From assembly GCA_035292585.1 (NCBI GenBank), contig DATDPU010000013.1:181529-245528 (forward strand): a stretch of 64,000 bases of DNA, given 5' to 3'. Both the position numbers and the translations under genes were made by a program. The stretch comes from DASSFZ01 sp035292585. Lineage in GTDB: Bacteria; Chloroflexota; Anaerolineae; Fen-1058. Position 1 is the stretch's first letter, and each line of letters begins with the position of its first letter. Shown piece after piece: positions 35,031-43,569 of the stretch. A model generated the notes under the pieces. That model worked only from the letters and a program-made list of their open reading frames with translations, did no database searches and had not been told where the DNA came from.

Positions 35031-35577
35031 AGTTCTTCAAGAGTTGCTTGCCATGTTGTGTCAGGATCGATTCCGGGTGGAATTGAACCCCGATGGTCGG
35101 GTGCTGCTTGTGGCGGAGCGCCATCACTTCACCTGCGTCGGTGACGGCGGCGACTTCGAGACAATCGGGCAGCGGCTGCTCGACGATCAACGAGTGATAG
35201 CGCGTCGCTTCGAAGGGGTTGGGCAGACCGGCAAAGATGCCCCCGCCGTCGTGATGGATCAGCGAGGTCTTGCCGTGCATCAGGCGCGGCGCGCGTTTGA
35301 CCACGCCGCCGAACACGGCGCCGATGCACTGATGACCGAGACACACGCCTAAGATCGGCAACGCGCCGCTGAAGTGTCGAATGGCCTGATTCGAAATGCC
35401 GCCGTCGTTTGGATCGCCGGGGCCGGGCGAGATGACGATGCGATCGGGCCGGAGCGCGGCCAGCTCGTCGAGCGCGATCGCGTCGTTGCGGAAGACGCGC
35501 AGCTCGGCGCCCAGCTCGCCCAGGTATTGCACCAGGTTGTAGGTGAAGGAATCGTAGTTGTCGATTACCGCGATCAT
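35017..35577 (-). CDS. trpG: Anthranilate synthase component II (glutamine amidotransferase)
   Basis: The 186-residue class I amidotransferase supplies ammonia to TrpE. The N-terminal IAVIDNYDSFTYNLVQYLGE, oxyanion SPGPGDPNDGG, nucleophile GVCLGHQCIG and C-terminal GVQFHPESILTQHG (His-x-Glu) are all present. ATG at 35577 has GGAG seven bases upstream; an in-frame GTG two codons earlier is possible. Shared use with folate synthesis cannot be excluded, but the setting is trp. Confidence 0.95.
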   Translation of the reverse strand: MIAVIDNYDSFTYNLVQYLGELGAELRVFRNDAIALDELAALRPDRIVISPGPGDPNDGGISNQAIRHFSGALPILGVCLGHQCIGAVFGGVVKRAPRLMHGKTSLIHHDGGGIFAGLPNPFEATRYHSLIVEQPLPDCLEVAAVTDAGEVMALRHKQHPTIGVQFHPESILTQHGKQLLKNFLNC

Positions 35578-35589
35578 GAGCACACTCCA

Positions 35590-35645
35590 TTTATGATTGA
35601 TGATTGCGGAATTCTGATTGAATCAATAATCTAAAATCAGAAATT
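35590..35645. repeat. Heptamer array between trpE and trpG
   Basis: TGATTGATGATTGCGGAATTCTGATTG is inverted by AATCAATAATCTAAAATCAGAAATT and covers the trpE stop. Confidence 0.75.
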
Positions 35646-37175
35646 TCTTTCCGCCAGGTCGATGGCCCTCATCAGCGCTTTCGCTTTATTCAGCGACTCC
35701 TGGTACTCCGACGCCGGGTCGGAATCGGCGACGATGCCCGCGCCAGCCTGGAGGCTGACCGTGTCACCATGCATTTGCAGCGTGCGGATGGCGATGCACG
35801 TATCCATCGCGCCGTCGTACGAGAAGTAACCGACTGCGCCGGCATATAGCCCGCGCGGGAGCCGTTCCAGATCGCGAATGATCTCCATCGCGCGCACTTT
35901 CGGCGCGCCGCTGACCGTGCCCGCGGGGAATGTCGCGCGCAGCAAATCGAACGCGGTCAGTCCCGCATGCAACTGGCCCTCGATCTGCGAGACGATGTGC
36001 ATGACGTGCGAGTATCGCTCGACCACGAACAGTTCCGTCGGGATAACCGATCCATATTCGCACACCCGACCCAGATCGTTCCGCCCTAAATCCACTAGCA
36101 TGACGTGTTCGGCGCGCTCTTTCGGATCGGCGAGCAGTTCCCGCTCAAGTTCGAGGTCTTCGGCGGGCGCGCGACCGCGCCGGCGCGTGCCGGCGATCGG
36201 GCGCAGCAGCGCGCGCCGGCCTTCCAATCGAACATGTACTTCGGGCGAAGCGCCGATGACGTAGTACGGCGCGCCATTCACGTCGCCGAAATCGAAGAAG
36301 AACATGTAGGGCGAGGGGTTCAGCCGCCGCAATGCGCGATAGATGTCGAACGGGTGGGCCGAGCTGCGGCGCAAGAGGCGCTGTGACAAGACGACCTGGA
36401 AGATGTCACCGGCGGCGATGTGCTCTTTGGCCTGTCGCACGATGTCCTCGAATTGCTCCGGCGTAAAGTTGGAGATAAACGGCGTCGGCTCGACGATCCG
36501 CCGGGCGCTGGGTTGATCGAGCGGCGCTGACAACCGCTCGGTGATGCGATCGATGCGGCGAACCGCGTCATGGTACGCGCCAAGCGGGTCGCCGTCGAGA
36601 TGGGCGTTGGCGATGACGAGCAGGCGGCCGCGCGCGTGATCGAAGGCGACCAACGTATCGGTAAGCATGAACGACGTATCGGGCAAGGTCGTGTCTATCG
36701 GGCCAGCGGCGACGCCGTCCAGCTTAGGTTCAAAGAAACGCACCGCGTCGTAGCCCAGGTAGCCGACCCAGCCGCCGACGAAGCGCGGCAGGTCGGGCAG
36801 CGCAATCGGCTGAAGCCGATCGAGTTCCGCTTGCAGCGTGTGCAGCGGATCGAGACCCGGCGCTAAGGTGAATTGCGAGCTGCCCTGCGCCGAGCGGCGG
36901 GCCGCGCGCCGGCCGTGAAAAGCGAGCTGCACCTCCGGCTCCACGCCGATGAATGAATAGCGCCCGATGTGCTCGCCCTTTTCGACGCTTTCCAAGAGGA
37001 ACGAAGCGCCGTGACCGCGCAGCTTCAAGTAGACCGAGACGGGTGTTTCAAGGTCGGCCGACAGTTCGCGGTAGATCGGGACAAGATTGCCGTGCGCCGT
37101 CAGCGCTAACACTTCAGCGAGCGTTGGGCGAGTAAGCAAATCAGTCTGTTGAAGGATTACGGTATCGGCGATCAT
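35637..37175 (-). CDS. trpE: Anthranilate synthase component I
   Basis: The 512-residue enzyme makes anthranilate from chorismate with TrpG. The N-terminal tryptophan-binding LLESVEKGEHIGRYSFIG region (about residues 60-78) is present, so Trp feedback is likely. The catalytic half shows IFQVVLSQRL, RLNPSPYMFFF, GASPEVHVRLEGRRALLRPIAGTRRRG, LVDLGRNDLGRVC, FPAGTVSGAPKVRAMEII and GYFSYDGAMDTCIAIRT. Start MIADTVILQQTDL has AAGGAT upstream. It is the first gene after the Trp T-box. Confidence 0.96.
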   Translation of the reverse strand: MIADTVILQQTDLLTRPTLAEVLALTAHGNLVPIYRELSADLETPVSVYLKLRGHGASFLLESVEKGEHIGRYSFIGVEPEVQLAFHGRRAARRSAQGSSQFTLAPGLDPLHTLQAELDRLQPIALPDLPRFVGGWVGYLGYDAVRFFEPKLDGVAAGPIDTTLPDTSFMLTDTLVAFDHARGRLLVIANAHLDGDPLGAYHDAVRRIDRITERLSAPLDQPSARRIVEPTPFISNFTPEQFEDIVRQAKEHIAAGDIFQVVLSQRLLRRSSAHPFDIYRALRRLNPSPYMFFFDFGDVNGAPYYVIGASPEVHVRLEGRRALLRPIAGTRRRGRAPAEDLELERELLADPKERAEHVMLVDLGRNDLGRVCEYGSVIPTELFVVERYSHVMHIVSQIEGQLHAGLTAFDLLRATFPAGTVSGAPKVRAMEIIRDLERLPRGLYAGAVGYFSYDGAMDTCIAIRTLQMHGDTVSLQAGAGIVADSDPASEYQESLNKAKALMRAIDLAERNF

Positions 37176-37225
37176 CGGTCTATCCTTTATAAGTTTGGCT
37201 CTTTCAGTTTCAACGGAATCATACT

Positions 37226-37256
37226 CACCGCAGAGCACGCCGAGATCGCAGAGCAT
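37226..37256. repeat. ACCGCAGAGCACGCCGAGA-type 7-nt repeat in the trpE leader
   Basis: A member of the ACCGC-GAG family between the T-box terminator and trpE. It is 7-nt periodic (CGCAGAG, CACGCCGAG, ATCGCAGAG). Confidence 0.6.
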
Positions 37257-37291
37257 AAAGTAGCGCGATCAAGGCTTCCGCCCAGGCACGA

Positions 37292-37349
37292 CAAAACTAA
37301 AAGCGCTCGTCCCAGCGGCGCGTGAATTCGCGTCAGGGACGAGCGCTTT
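37292..37349 (-). terminator. Intrinsic terminator of the Trp T-box
   Basis: A perfect 14-bp stem AAAGCGCTCGTCCC/GGGACGAGCGCTTT encloses a second small CGCG hairpin. In the minus-strand RNA it is followed by UUUUAGUUUU. The T-box sequence immediately upstream would form the competing antiterminator. Confidence 0.93.
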
Positions 37350-37690
37350 GTGCGCCCGTGGTGCCACCCAGGTTAGGCGACCTCACCCCCAACCCCTCTC
37401 CTGTCAGGAGAGGGGAGGAAGGGAAAACCCTGCCGGTGATGCACGCGACAGGGTTGAAAGCCAGCCTCACTCTTTTCGGATACGCCCGGCTGAGACGCCG
37501 TTGATATCCTCTGTCTTGGTAACGGGACAGTGCCGGCTTGGGCTAATCGGCTTCAACCTTTCGCCCGTGCGACTCGGAGGGCCATTCCGCGCCTGCGCTC
37601 GGATCGGGCTTGCACCGGTGTGCCCGACTCTCTAACCGCCGCTTTGGCGCGTACTCGTCCTCTTCACCGTCGTTCTGGATGAAGTTGTGC
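37350..37690 (-). promoter_or_regulatory. T-box riboswitch (tRNA-Trp sensing) of the trp operon
   Basis: The minus-strand RNA carries the invariant T-box GGGTGGCACCACGGGC (37369-37354), preceded by a long stem I with AGTACGCG and TTAGAGAGTCGGG-like elements and a candidate UGG specifier at 37584-37582 in GCGGAATGGCCC. A terminator follows directly and then trpE. Uncharged tRNA-Trp would stabilise the antiterminator and switch on the operon. The linker before the T-box has acquired a palindromic repeat (37381-37422). The specifier assignment relies partly on context. Confidence 0.9.
37381..37422. repeat. CCCTCACCCC family palindrome inside the T-box leader
   Basis: CCTCACCCCCAACCCCTCTC, then CTGTCAGGAGAGGGG, is a 10-bp hairpin lying between stem III sequence and the antiterminator region of the T-box. 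Confidence 0.82.
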
Positions 37691-37694
37691 GGTA

Positions 37695-37724
37695 AGTATA
37701 CCATATTCGGCGGCGCGCTGTCAA
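37695..37724 (-). promoter_or_regulatory. Sigma-70 promoter of the trp operon
   Basis: Consensus TTGACA (37724-37719) and TATACT (37700-37695) with an 18-nt spacer, just upstream of T-box stem I. It is the strongest promoter match in the window. Confidence 0.88.
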
Positions 37725-37839
37725 GGCACAAATACCAAACTTTAGGGCGCTGATTTTGGTGAGTCTTCACAAGATCAAACAGAAAATTTGCAATTGCTTG
37801 ATGGCTTAGTGGCAAACCAGCGAGCCTTTCCAACAAGTT

Positions 37840-38907
37840 CTAAGGCAGCGGGATGATCAGCTGTTGCCCGACGCGAATGTTGAAGTTGGTCAGGCCGTTT
37901 GCAGCCATGATCGCCTGGACGGATGTGCCGTAACGGCGGGCCAGCGAGAACAGCGTATCGCCACGCTGCACCGTATGGAGGATCGTCGTTGGGGGGACAG
38001 GCGTGGGCGGCGGGTTCAACTCGTTGAGCGCCTGGATCGCCTCGCCGCCATCGGGTTTGACCGCCAGCGCAGCGTTGAACTCCGCCCGCGCGCCGTCGAC
38101 GTTCCCCTGGGCAAGCAACTGATAACCATAGTTGACATGCGCGGCGTACAGCTTCTCGGTCAGCTCTGGATAGTTCGGATCGATCGCGCGAATCTGCTCG
38201 ATCACGTTGATGACTTCGACCCAATTCTCGGCGGCCCACACGTCGGCCAGGCGCTGCACCAGCGGGTCCAGCGGGTTGACCGGCGGCGTGGCGATAGGCG
38301 GAAGCGGGCCGGTCGTCAGCGCTTCGCCCGTAGCATAAGGCGACGTATACAAGCCGACATCCAGCGTGAGCGTATTCGTTCCGGGCGGGCCTTCGGTGAT
38401 GTTCACGTTGTTCACCACGACGCTATACAGCGCATCTTCCTGGATGCGCGATACAAACTCGACCAGCCGGCGGGATTCGCCCTGAACTTCCAGGCGAGCG
38501 GTCGCCACATGCACGGCGTCCGTCTCCGCAGCGGGGTCGGGTTGTGTTTGCAGGTCGGTGATGGTCACGCCGCTGGCGGCTGCATACTGATACAGCGCGT
38601 TGATGATCTGGCCCGCTTGTGTCTCGGTCAGAAAGGCCCGCACCAACTCCGACAGCCGGGCCTGCGCGCCGGCCAGTTCTGTTCGCAAGGTGTCGGGCGT
38701 CTCCGCCTCAATCCGTTGCGCCTCGACCAACGCTTGCCGGGCTTGAGCCGCCTCAGCCGTCAACTCGGCGCGAACTTGAAGGCCGGGGATGATGGCTGCG
38801 CCGAGGAAGACCAAATAGCCGAGGCCGAGGACGACGATCATCGCCACGGCGGCGACGGCGTAGCGGTTGCGCAGGATGAATTCGCGCCAATTCTGCACGA
38901 GTGTCAC
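37840..38907 (-). CDS. PilO-like membrane protein with C-terminal LysM
   Basis: The 355-residue protein has one N-terminal membrane helix (YAVAAVAMIVVLGLGYLVFL, about residues 15-35), a coiled coil (about 40-85), a PilO/GspM-like periplasmic fold (VTITDLQ..., RLVEFVSRIQEDALYSVVVNNVNI), a TPR-like helical segment (about 230-290) and a C-terminal LysM (HTVQRGDTLFSLARRYGTSV). It starts at GTG overlapping the TGA of the upstream PilN-like gene (GTGA), so the pair is coupled as pilN-pilO usually are. LysM would anchor it to glycan. The function of a PilO with LysM is not known to me. Confidence 0.7.
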   Translation of the reverse strand: MTLVQNWREFILRNRYAVAAVAMIVVLGLGYLVFLGAAIIPGLQVRAELTAEAAQARQALVEAQRIEAETPDTLRTELAGAQARLSELVRAFLTETQAGQIINALYQYAAASGVTITDLQTQPDPAAETDAVHVATARLEVQGESRRLVEFVSRIQEDALYSVVVNNVNITEGPPGTNTLTLDVGLYTSPYATGEALTTGPLPPIATPPVNPLDPLVQRLADVWAAENWVEVINVIEQIRAIDPNYPELTEKLYAAHVNYGYQLLAQGNVDGARAEFNAALAVKPDGGEAIQALNELNPPPTPVPPTTILHTVQRGDTLFSLARRYGTSVQAIMAANGLTNFNIRVGQQLIIPLP

Positions 38908-40652
38908 GGTGCGGGAACCCTTATCTCGACGATGATGACAAACTCGACCGCCGAAGGCCCCGGCTGCGTCTGCCGATCCGCCGCGGGCGGGTCGAGCGCG
39001 GGCCACAGGTAAGCGGGCTGCAATGCGATCGGCAACAGTCCGGCTGCCTGCGTCCAGACTAGGCTTGGTCCCAGTCCGGCTGCGCCGAAGGCCCTGGCGG
39101 GTGCGGCCGCCGAGGGTGGCGCGGGGCACGGCGGCGTGTTGGGGTTGGGGATTTCCCTGACAGTGATCTTGTACGTCTTAGCCGGATCGTATTGCCGCGC
39201 GACGTTGGTGATCGTCACCGTGGTCGTTCGATCCAGCGTAGCTTGGAAGCAGACCACCGAGGCGAAGTTGCCTGAACCGGGCGAGTCGTAGTCGTCGTTT
39301 TCCCCGCCGCCGCCATCGACCACGAGATAGGTATCGACGCCCAGCGCCAGGTCCGAGGTGAGCACCTGATAGCGGCGGCCGGCTTTGGCGATGAAGCTGA
39401 CTTTGTCGAGGTCGGCATTCGGATAGAAGTTGTGCGTTTGCGTTTCGGAAATGGCGATGGAGCGCGCGACGACATCGTCGACCTCGTAGCTGTCGCGCAG
39501 ATCAGATGTGGGAGTGGGCGTGACGCTGGGGATGCCGGTATTCGTCGGTGTGGGCGGCGGGACATTGGTGTTAGTGGGGGTGGGCGTCGGCGGGATCGGC
39601 GTCGGCGGCGTGGTACCGGTCGGCGTGGGGACAATCTCTTCAACGCTCAAGGTATAGCGCTGATCGGGGCCGAACTGCCCGCGATTCGTTATCCGGATCA
39701 GCGCGATGCTATCGGGGCCGGTGACCTGAAACGCGACCTCGGAGCTGAGCAGGCCGGGCCTGGCGTCGTCGTTGACGTGGACGGCATCGCCCACACTCAC
39801 GGTGAGCAGTGTATCGACGCCCGGTGCGAGGTCGGAGGTGAAGACACGATAGAAGCGCCCATTCTTGGCGAGGAAACTGGCGTTATCCACATCGCCGCTC
39901 GGATAGAAATTGCGCGACTGCGGCTGGCCGAATGCGATCGCGCGCGGTTGCGAATCGTCCGGTTCGTACTCGTCACGCGGGTTCGGCGTAGGGGTGGGCG
40001 TGGCGGTGGGAACGCTGGTCAGTGTCGGCGTAGGCGTCGCGGTGGCGGTGAGAGTGGGCGTGCCGGTGATAGTGGCGCTGGGCGTGACAAACGGCGTAGC
40101 GATCACGCGGATCGACTGCACGATGACGCGCGAGAACAGCGTGGAGGCTTCGAGTCCGCGCGCGTAGTTGACGACGGCGAGCTCGTCGGTGGCCCGTCCG
40201 TTGAGCGTGAGCTGGCTGCCCGTTTGGGTGAGCGAGGTGATGGCAATCTGGCCGGGGCTGTAGCTGCCGATCGCGCTCATCACTGCCGGCCAGTTGAGGT
40301 TCGCCGCAGTCAGCGTGGGGCTGACCGCCTCCGCCTGGCCGATCTGCCCCTCCACCACCGTCAGCGTGCTCAGCAGCGCTTGCACTTCGGGTATAGGCGT
40401 CGGCACACTGGTGAGCGAGGCCTGAATCACCGCGAGCTCGGCTTGTAGGCGCTCGGCATCGGTCTGGATCGTTGTAGCAGACAGGTAGAGCGGGATGAAG
40501 AGGATGGCCAGGCCGAGCACGACCAACCACAGAACGAGCACAGTGCGGGGCAGGCCACGCGGCTGTACTTGCCCTGGAACCGATACCACTCTACGGCCGG
40601 CCTGCTCACCGCTTGCCAGGCTTGCGCCCGCTCTGCCTCGTTGTGCGCTCAT
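38904..40652 (-). CDS. PilN-like membrane protein with two PPC-like domains
   Basis: The 582-residue protein has an N-terminal basic tail, a membrane helix (TVLVLWLVVLGLAILFIPLY, about residues 37-57), a coiled coil and a PilN-type domain (NWPAVMSAIGSYSPGQIAIT, ending SRVIVQSIRV, about 118-185). There follow Thr/Pro-rich linkers and two bacterial pre-peptidase C-like beta domains, each starting DEYEPDD/DSYEVDD and ending RYTLSVEEI/TYKITVREI. The linkers look like extracytoplasmic spacers. PilN plus PPC is an unusual architecture; PilN normally links the pilus platform to PilM, which is not seen here. No Shine-Dalgarno is evident. Confidence 0.68.
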   Translation of the reverse strand: MSAQRGRAGASLASGEQAGRRVVSVPGQVQPRGLPRTVLVLWLVVLGLAILFIPLYLSATTIQTDAERLQAELAVIQASLTSVPTPIPEVQALLSTLTVVEGQIGQAEAVSPTLTAANLNWPAVMSAIGSYSPGQIAITSLTQTGSQLTLNGRATDELAVVNYARGLEASTLFSRVIVQSIRVIATPFVTPSATITGTPTLTATATPTPTLTSVPTATPTPTPNPRDEYEPDDSQPRAIAFGQPQSRNFYPSGDVDNASFLAKNGRFYRVFTSDLAPGVDTLLTVSVGDAVHVNDDARPGLLSSEVAFQVTGPDSIALIRITNRGQFGPDQRYTLSVEEIVPTPTGTTPPTPIPPTPTPTNTNVPPPTPTNTGIPSVTPTPTSDLRDSYEVDDVVARSIAISETQTHNFYPNADLDKVSFIAKAGRRYQVLTSDLALGVDTYLVVDGGGGENDDYDSPGSGNFASVVCFQATLDRTTTVTITNVARQYDPAKTYKITVREIPNPNTPPCPAPPSAAAPARAFGAAGLGPSLVWTQAAGLLPIALQPAYLWPALDPPAADRQTQPGPSAVEFVIIVEIRVPAP

Positions 40653-40745
40653 TGTGCGTTATGCTACCACAAAGCCACCCTCAGGACAATTACCAGGCGC
40701 GTTGCAGACCCGTTACGCTTTGAGAACGACGAGGTTGCGACGTGC

Positions 40746-41894
40746 TCAGGGGGGTGGAATAACCAACTCTTGCCCGGCGTAGATATCAAACGTTGTCAAA
40801 TCATTAGCGTTCATGATCGCTTCCACGGTGACGCCGTAACGCTGGGCCAATGAAAACAGGGTATCGCCGGGTTGTACCAGGTGCAGCGCCGGTTGCGGCG
40901 TGGGTAGGACGGTTGTGCTGGGTGTGGCGTTCGCCAGATTCAGCAAGCGCGCGCGCACTTTGCGCAACTCGGCCGGGAGCGGGATGAGGGCTGCCTGCGG
41001 CGGCTCGGTCTGGGCGAGAAAGGCGGTCGTCATCGACGGTTCGATCGCGATCCACTCGATGTTCTCCGGATCGATTTGCGCGCCGAGGTTCGCCAGCTGG
41101 ATCAGCTGTTCGGGCGTGAGGTTGGTTTTGAACGAGTCGCCCAGTGTTTCCAGCAGCGGCCCGATCTGACCAATCAGGGTGGGCAGCATCTCGGCTTGAA
41201 CGATCTTGTCCCGCACGGCCAGGATGACTTGTTGCTGGTGCTGGATGCGATCGAAGTCGCCCAAGGCGGTATGGCGCGTGCGCGCATACTTCAGCGCGAG
41301 CCGGCCATCCATGTGTTGCCAGCCGGCGGGGATGTACAGCGGGTCGTAGCCGAATCCGGCATCGGGATACAACGGATTGTCGATGACTTGATCGACGTAG
41401 ATGTCGACGCCGCCGATCAGGTCGATCAGTTGCTCGAAGGCGCCGAAGTTCAGGCGGAGGTAATAGTGGATCGGGATATCGAAATTGAACTGGACGGCGG
41501 CCATCGCCAGGGCCGGGCCGCCGCCGGGGTAGCCCTGGGCCTCGCCGATGAAGTGCGCGGTATTGATCTTGCCTTCGACCTCATAGCCGGGGATGCGCAC
41601 CCACAGGTCGCGCGGAATGGACAGGACGCCGGCTGACCGTTTCACCGGATCGATCGACGCGAGCATCAGCGTGTCGGTGCGCCAGGGGCCGGTCTCGACG
41701 GTGCGCTCGTCAATGCCGAGGAGGAGGATATTGAAACGCTCAGTGCCCGACCACTGGGTCAGTGTAGCCGGTGGGGAGGTTTGGGGGGCGCGGGCGATCA
41801 ACAGGACGAGCGCGCCCAACAACACCGCCAGGCCGATCCACCAGCCGAATGATGGGCGGGGCTGGCGCACTTCTGGATTGAATGTCATTTTCAT
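40746..41894 (-). CDS. LytR-CpsA-Psr (LCP) family protein with C-terminal LysM
   Basis: The 382-residue protein has an N-terminal signal-anchor helix (FGWWIGLAVLLGALVLLIA, about residues 16-34), then the LCP phosphotransferase domain: FNILLLGIDER, RTDTLMLASIDP, VLSIPRDLWVRIPGY, KINTAHFIGEAQG and the Arg-rich YARTRHTALGDFDRIQHQQQVI that binds polyprenyl phosphate. A LysM domain (HLVQPGDTLFSLAQRYGVTV) closes the protein and is nearly the same as that of the PilO-like protein. LCP proteins attach secondary polymers to the cell wall. An extended -10 promoter lies just upstream, so it is probably transcribed alone. Confidence 0.9.
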   Translation of the reverse strand: MKMTFNPEVRQPRPSFGWWIGLAVLLGALVLLIARAPQTSPPATLTQWSGTERFNILLLGIDERTVETGPWRTDTLMLASIDPVKRSAGVLSIPRDLWVRIPGYEVEGKINTAHFIGEAQGYPGGGPALAMAAVQFNFDIPIHYYLRLNFGAFEQLIDLIGGVDIYVDQVIDNPLYPDAGFGYDPLYIPAGWQHMDGRLALKYARTRHTALGDFDRIQHQQQVILAVRDKIVQAEMLPTLIGQIGPLLETLGDSFKTNLTPEQLIQLANLGAQIDPENIEWIAIEPSMTTAFLAQTEPPQAALIPLPAELRKVRARLLNLANATPSTTVLPTPQPALHLVQPGDTLFSLAQRYGVTVEAIMNANDLTTFDIYAGQELVIPPP

Positions 41895-41934
41895 GCTCAG
41901 TGGGTGAGATGTCTGGCTGAAGCGAGCGAGGGGG

Positions 41935-41943
41935 ATTATAGCA
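41935..41943 (-). promoter_or_regulatory. Extended -10 promoter of the LCP gene
   Basis: TGCTATAAT on the minus strand with CTGAAG 18 nt upstream as a weak -35. The predicted transcript leader is about 34 nt. Confidence 0.6.
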
Positions 41944-42086
41944 CGCCGGCGAGCGCGGCTTCAGCGCAGGGCGCCCACCAGGCTCTTTATGCTTTGGTGC
42001 GACGTGGTGTAGAATACGGGCCAACCACAGAAAGGAGGCATCAGTCGTCAAGGGAACTGCTCTGACGATCGCATGCCGGTGACGCT

Positions 42087-43193
42087 ATGACGGGGCAAAA
42101 GGTCTTAGTGGTAGATGACGACCGGGGAATACTGCGCCTGGTGAATTTGATTCTGTCCCGCGCCGGATATCAGGTCCTCATGGCAAGCACGGGCGAAACC
42201 GGGATCGAGATGGTTCGAACGGAAAACCCGGACCTGATCTTGATGGATGTGATGCTGCCCGGCATGGATGGCTTTCAGGCGACGAAGTTGATTCGCCGCT
42301 TACCCAATGGCCGCCTGATCCCGATTATCTTTGTCTCGGCGATGGACGACGTGGAAGCCAAGATGAAAGGCTTGCGCGGCGGCGCGACCGACTATGTGAC
42401 CAAGCCAGTCCGGGCCGGGGAGTTGCTGGCGCGGATCGAAGCCCATTTGCGACCGGGCAGCGCCGTCTCGGGCCAATTGGTGACGGTGTTCGGCGGAAAA
42501 TCGGGCGTGGGCACTACGACGGTCGTGGTCAACCTGGCGCTGGCCTTGCGCCAGCTCTCGCAGAAGAACGTGCTCATCGTGGATTATCAACGGCCGTTGG
42601 GAGACGTGGCGTCGTTGTTGAGCCTGCCTGAGACCCCAGCCGTGGACTTGCTGCTCGCGCACACGCATGAATTGGACGACGAGTTGTTTGCCAGCGTCAT
42701 GCAGGAATACACACCCGGCGTGTCGGTCATCATCGGCGCGCTCGATCCAGCTTCCACCCGACAGGTGAACAAGCGGACGCTGATCGAAGTGCTGAAAATC
42801 GGCCTGACCATGTCCGATTACGTGCTGGTGGATGCCGGCGCCTTTTTCAGCTGGGCCGATCCGCCGCTGTCGGCCAAAGACGAAGGGCTTAACTTATGCG
42901 TGTTGACTCCCGACCCAATCGGGATCAAGCGCGCCGTCCAGGTCACGCAGACGGCGGCTACCACAGGTCACGATTTATGGCCGATTCTGAATCGCTACCG
43001 TATCGCTGAAGACATTCCACAAGAACAAGTGGCTTCACAACTGGGGATCAACGTGAAAGGAGCCATTCCCGATGAAACCGATCTGATGCGGCGCGCTTTG
43101 AACGCAGGACGCCCCGTGTACCAGGACGGTTCTGCGCCCGACTTCAACCGCGCTATGGACGATATTGCCAACATCATCGTAGGGAGCCTGTAA
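42087..43193 (+). CDS. Receiver domain-MinD/CpaE-like ATPase (TadZ type)
   Basis: The 368-residue protein has an N-terminal receiver (acidic VVDDDRG, phospho-acceptor Asp54 in LILMDVMLPGMDG, Lys in TKPVRAGELL) and a C-terminal SIMIBI ATPase with deviant Walker A GGKSGVGTTT at 136-145 and switch-like VLIVDYQRPLGDVASLL. This is the CpaE/TadZ layout, which localises Tad/Flp or related pilus machines. It is the only plus-strand gene in the second half and is divergent from the LCP gene. Its target is probably the neighbouring type IV-filament machinery. Confidence 0.85.
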   Translation: MTGQKVLVVDDDRGILRLVNLILSRAGYQVLMASTGETGIEMVRTENPDLILMDVMLPGMDGFQATKLIRRLPNGRLIPIIFVSAMDDVEAKMKGLRGGATDYVTKPVRAGELLARIEAHLRPGSAVSGQLVTVFGGKSGVGTTTVVVNLALALRQLSQKNVLIVDYQRPLGDVASLLSLPETPAVDLLLAHTHELDDELFASVMQEYTPGVSVIIGALDPASTRQVNKRTLIEVLKIGLTMSDYVLVDAGAFFSWADPPLSAKDEGLNLCVLTPDPIGIKRAVQVTQTAATTGHDLWPILNRYRIAEDIPQEQVASQLGINVKGAIPDETDLMRRALNAGRPVYQDGSAPDFNRAMDDIANIIVGSL

Positions 43194-43216
43194 GCGTCAA
43201 ACGCTCATGTACTGAA

Positions 43217-43368
43217 CTAGTGCTTCAACAATCTGAAGTTGCGTAGTTCCCGCCGCATGACCGCCGCCCATCCTCCCACATCCCATGTAGGGCGGCGGCC
43301 AGAACTGCGGCGGACGGCAGTGCAACTGCCGTCCGAACCCCGCAAAATTAAGTGGTTGGGGTACTAGT
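43217..43368. mobile_element. MITE-like non-autonomous element, copy 2
   Basis: This 152-bp near-identical copy of the element at 9750-9900 has the same ends (CTAGTGCTTC...GGGGTACTAG) and the same central GACGGCAGTGCAACTGCCGTC-type palindrome, differing mostly in the central 20 nt. ACTAGT occurs at both borders. It lies just after the CpaE-like gene. Confidence 0.78.
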
Positions 43369-43385
43369 GCGTAGTAGTCTAGGGC

Positions 43386-43530
43386 CTCGTGCCCGTAGTG
43401 CGCCCACAAGGGGCTAAGCTACTTGGCTTAGCGTGGTGAGGTGTTGGCCCGGTTAACTCGTGCCCGTAGTGCGCCCACAACCCCACAAGGGGGCGCAAGC
43501 AGGGGGCTAAACTACAGGCGTGCACTTGTT
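43386..43530. repeat. Direct repeat pair with GCTAAGC hairpins
   Basis: A 24-bp exact direct repeat (CTCGTGCCCGTAGTGCGCCC and the following ACAA) occurs at 43386-43409 and 43457-43480. The first is followed by GCTAAGC...GCTTAGC. Nothing in this gap before 43570 looks coding. Confidence 0.75.
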
Positions 43531-43569
43531 TTACCCATGAGCCACGTCACAAAGACCAGGTTGCTGAGG

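Noticed and set aside
37543..37836. 97-codon minus-strand frame upstream of trpE
   Set aside because: It spans the trp promoter and T-box stem I; conserved RNA features account for it.
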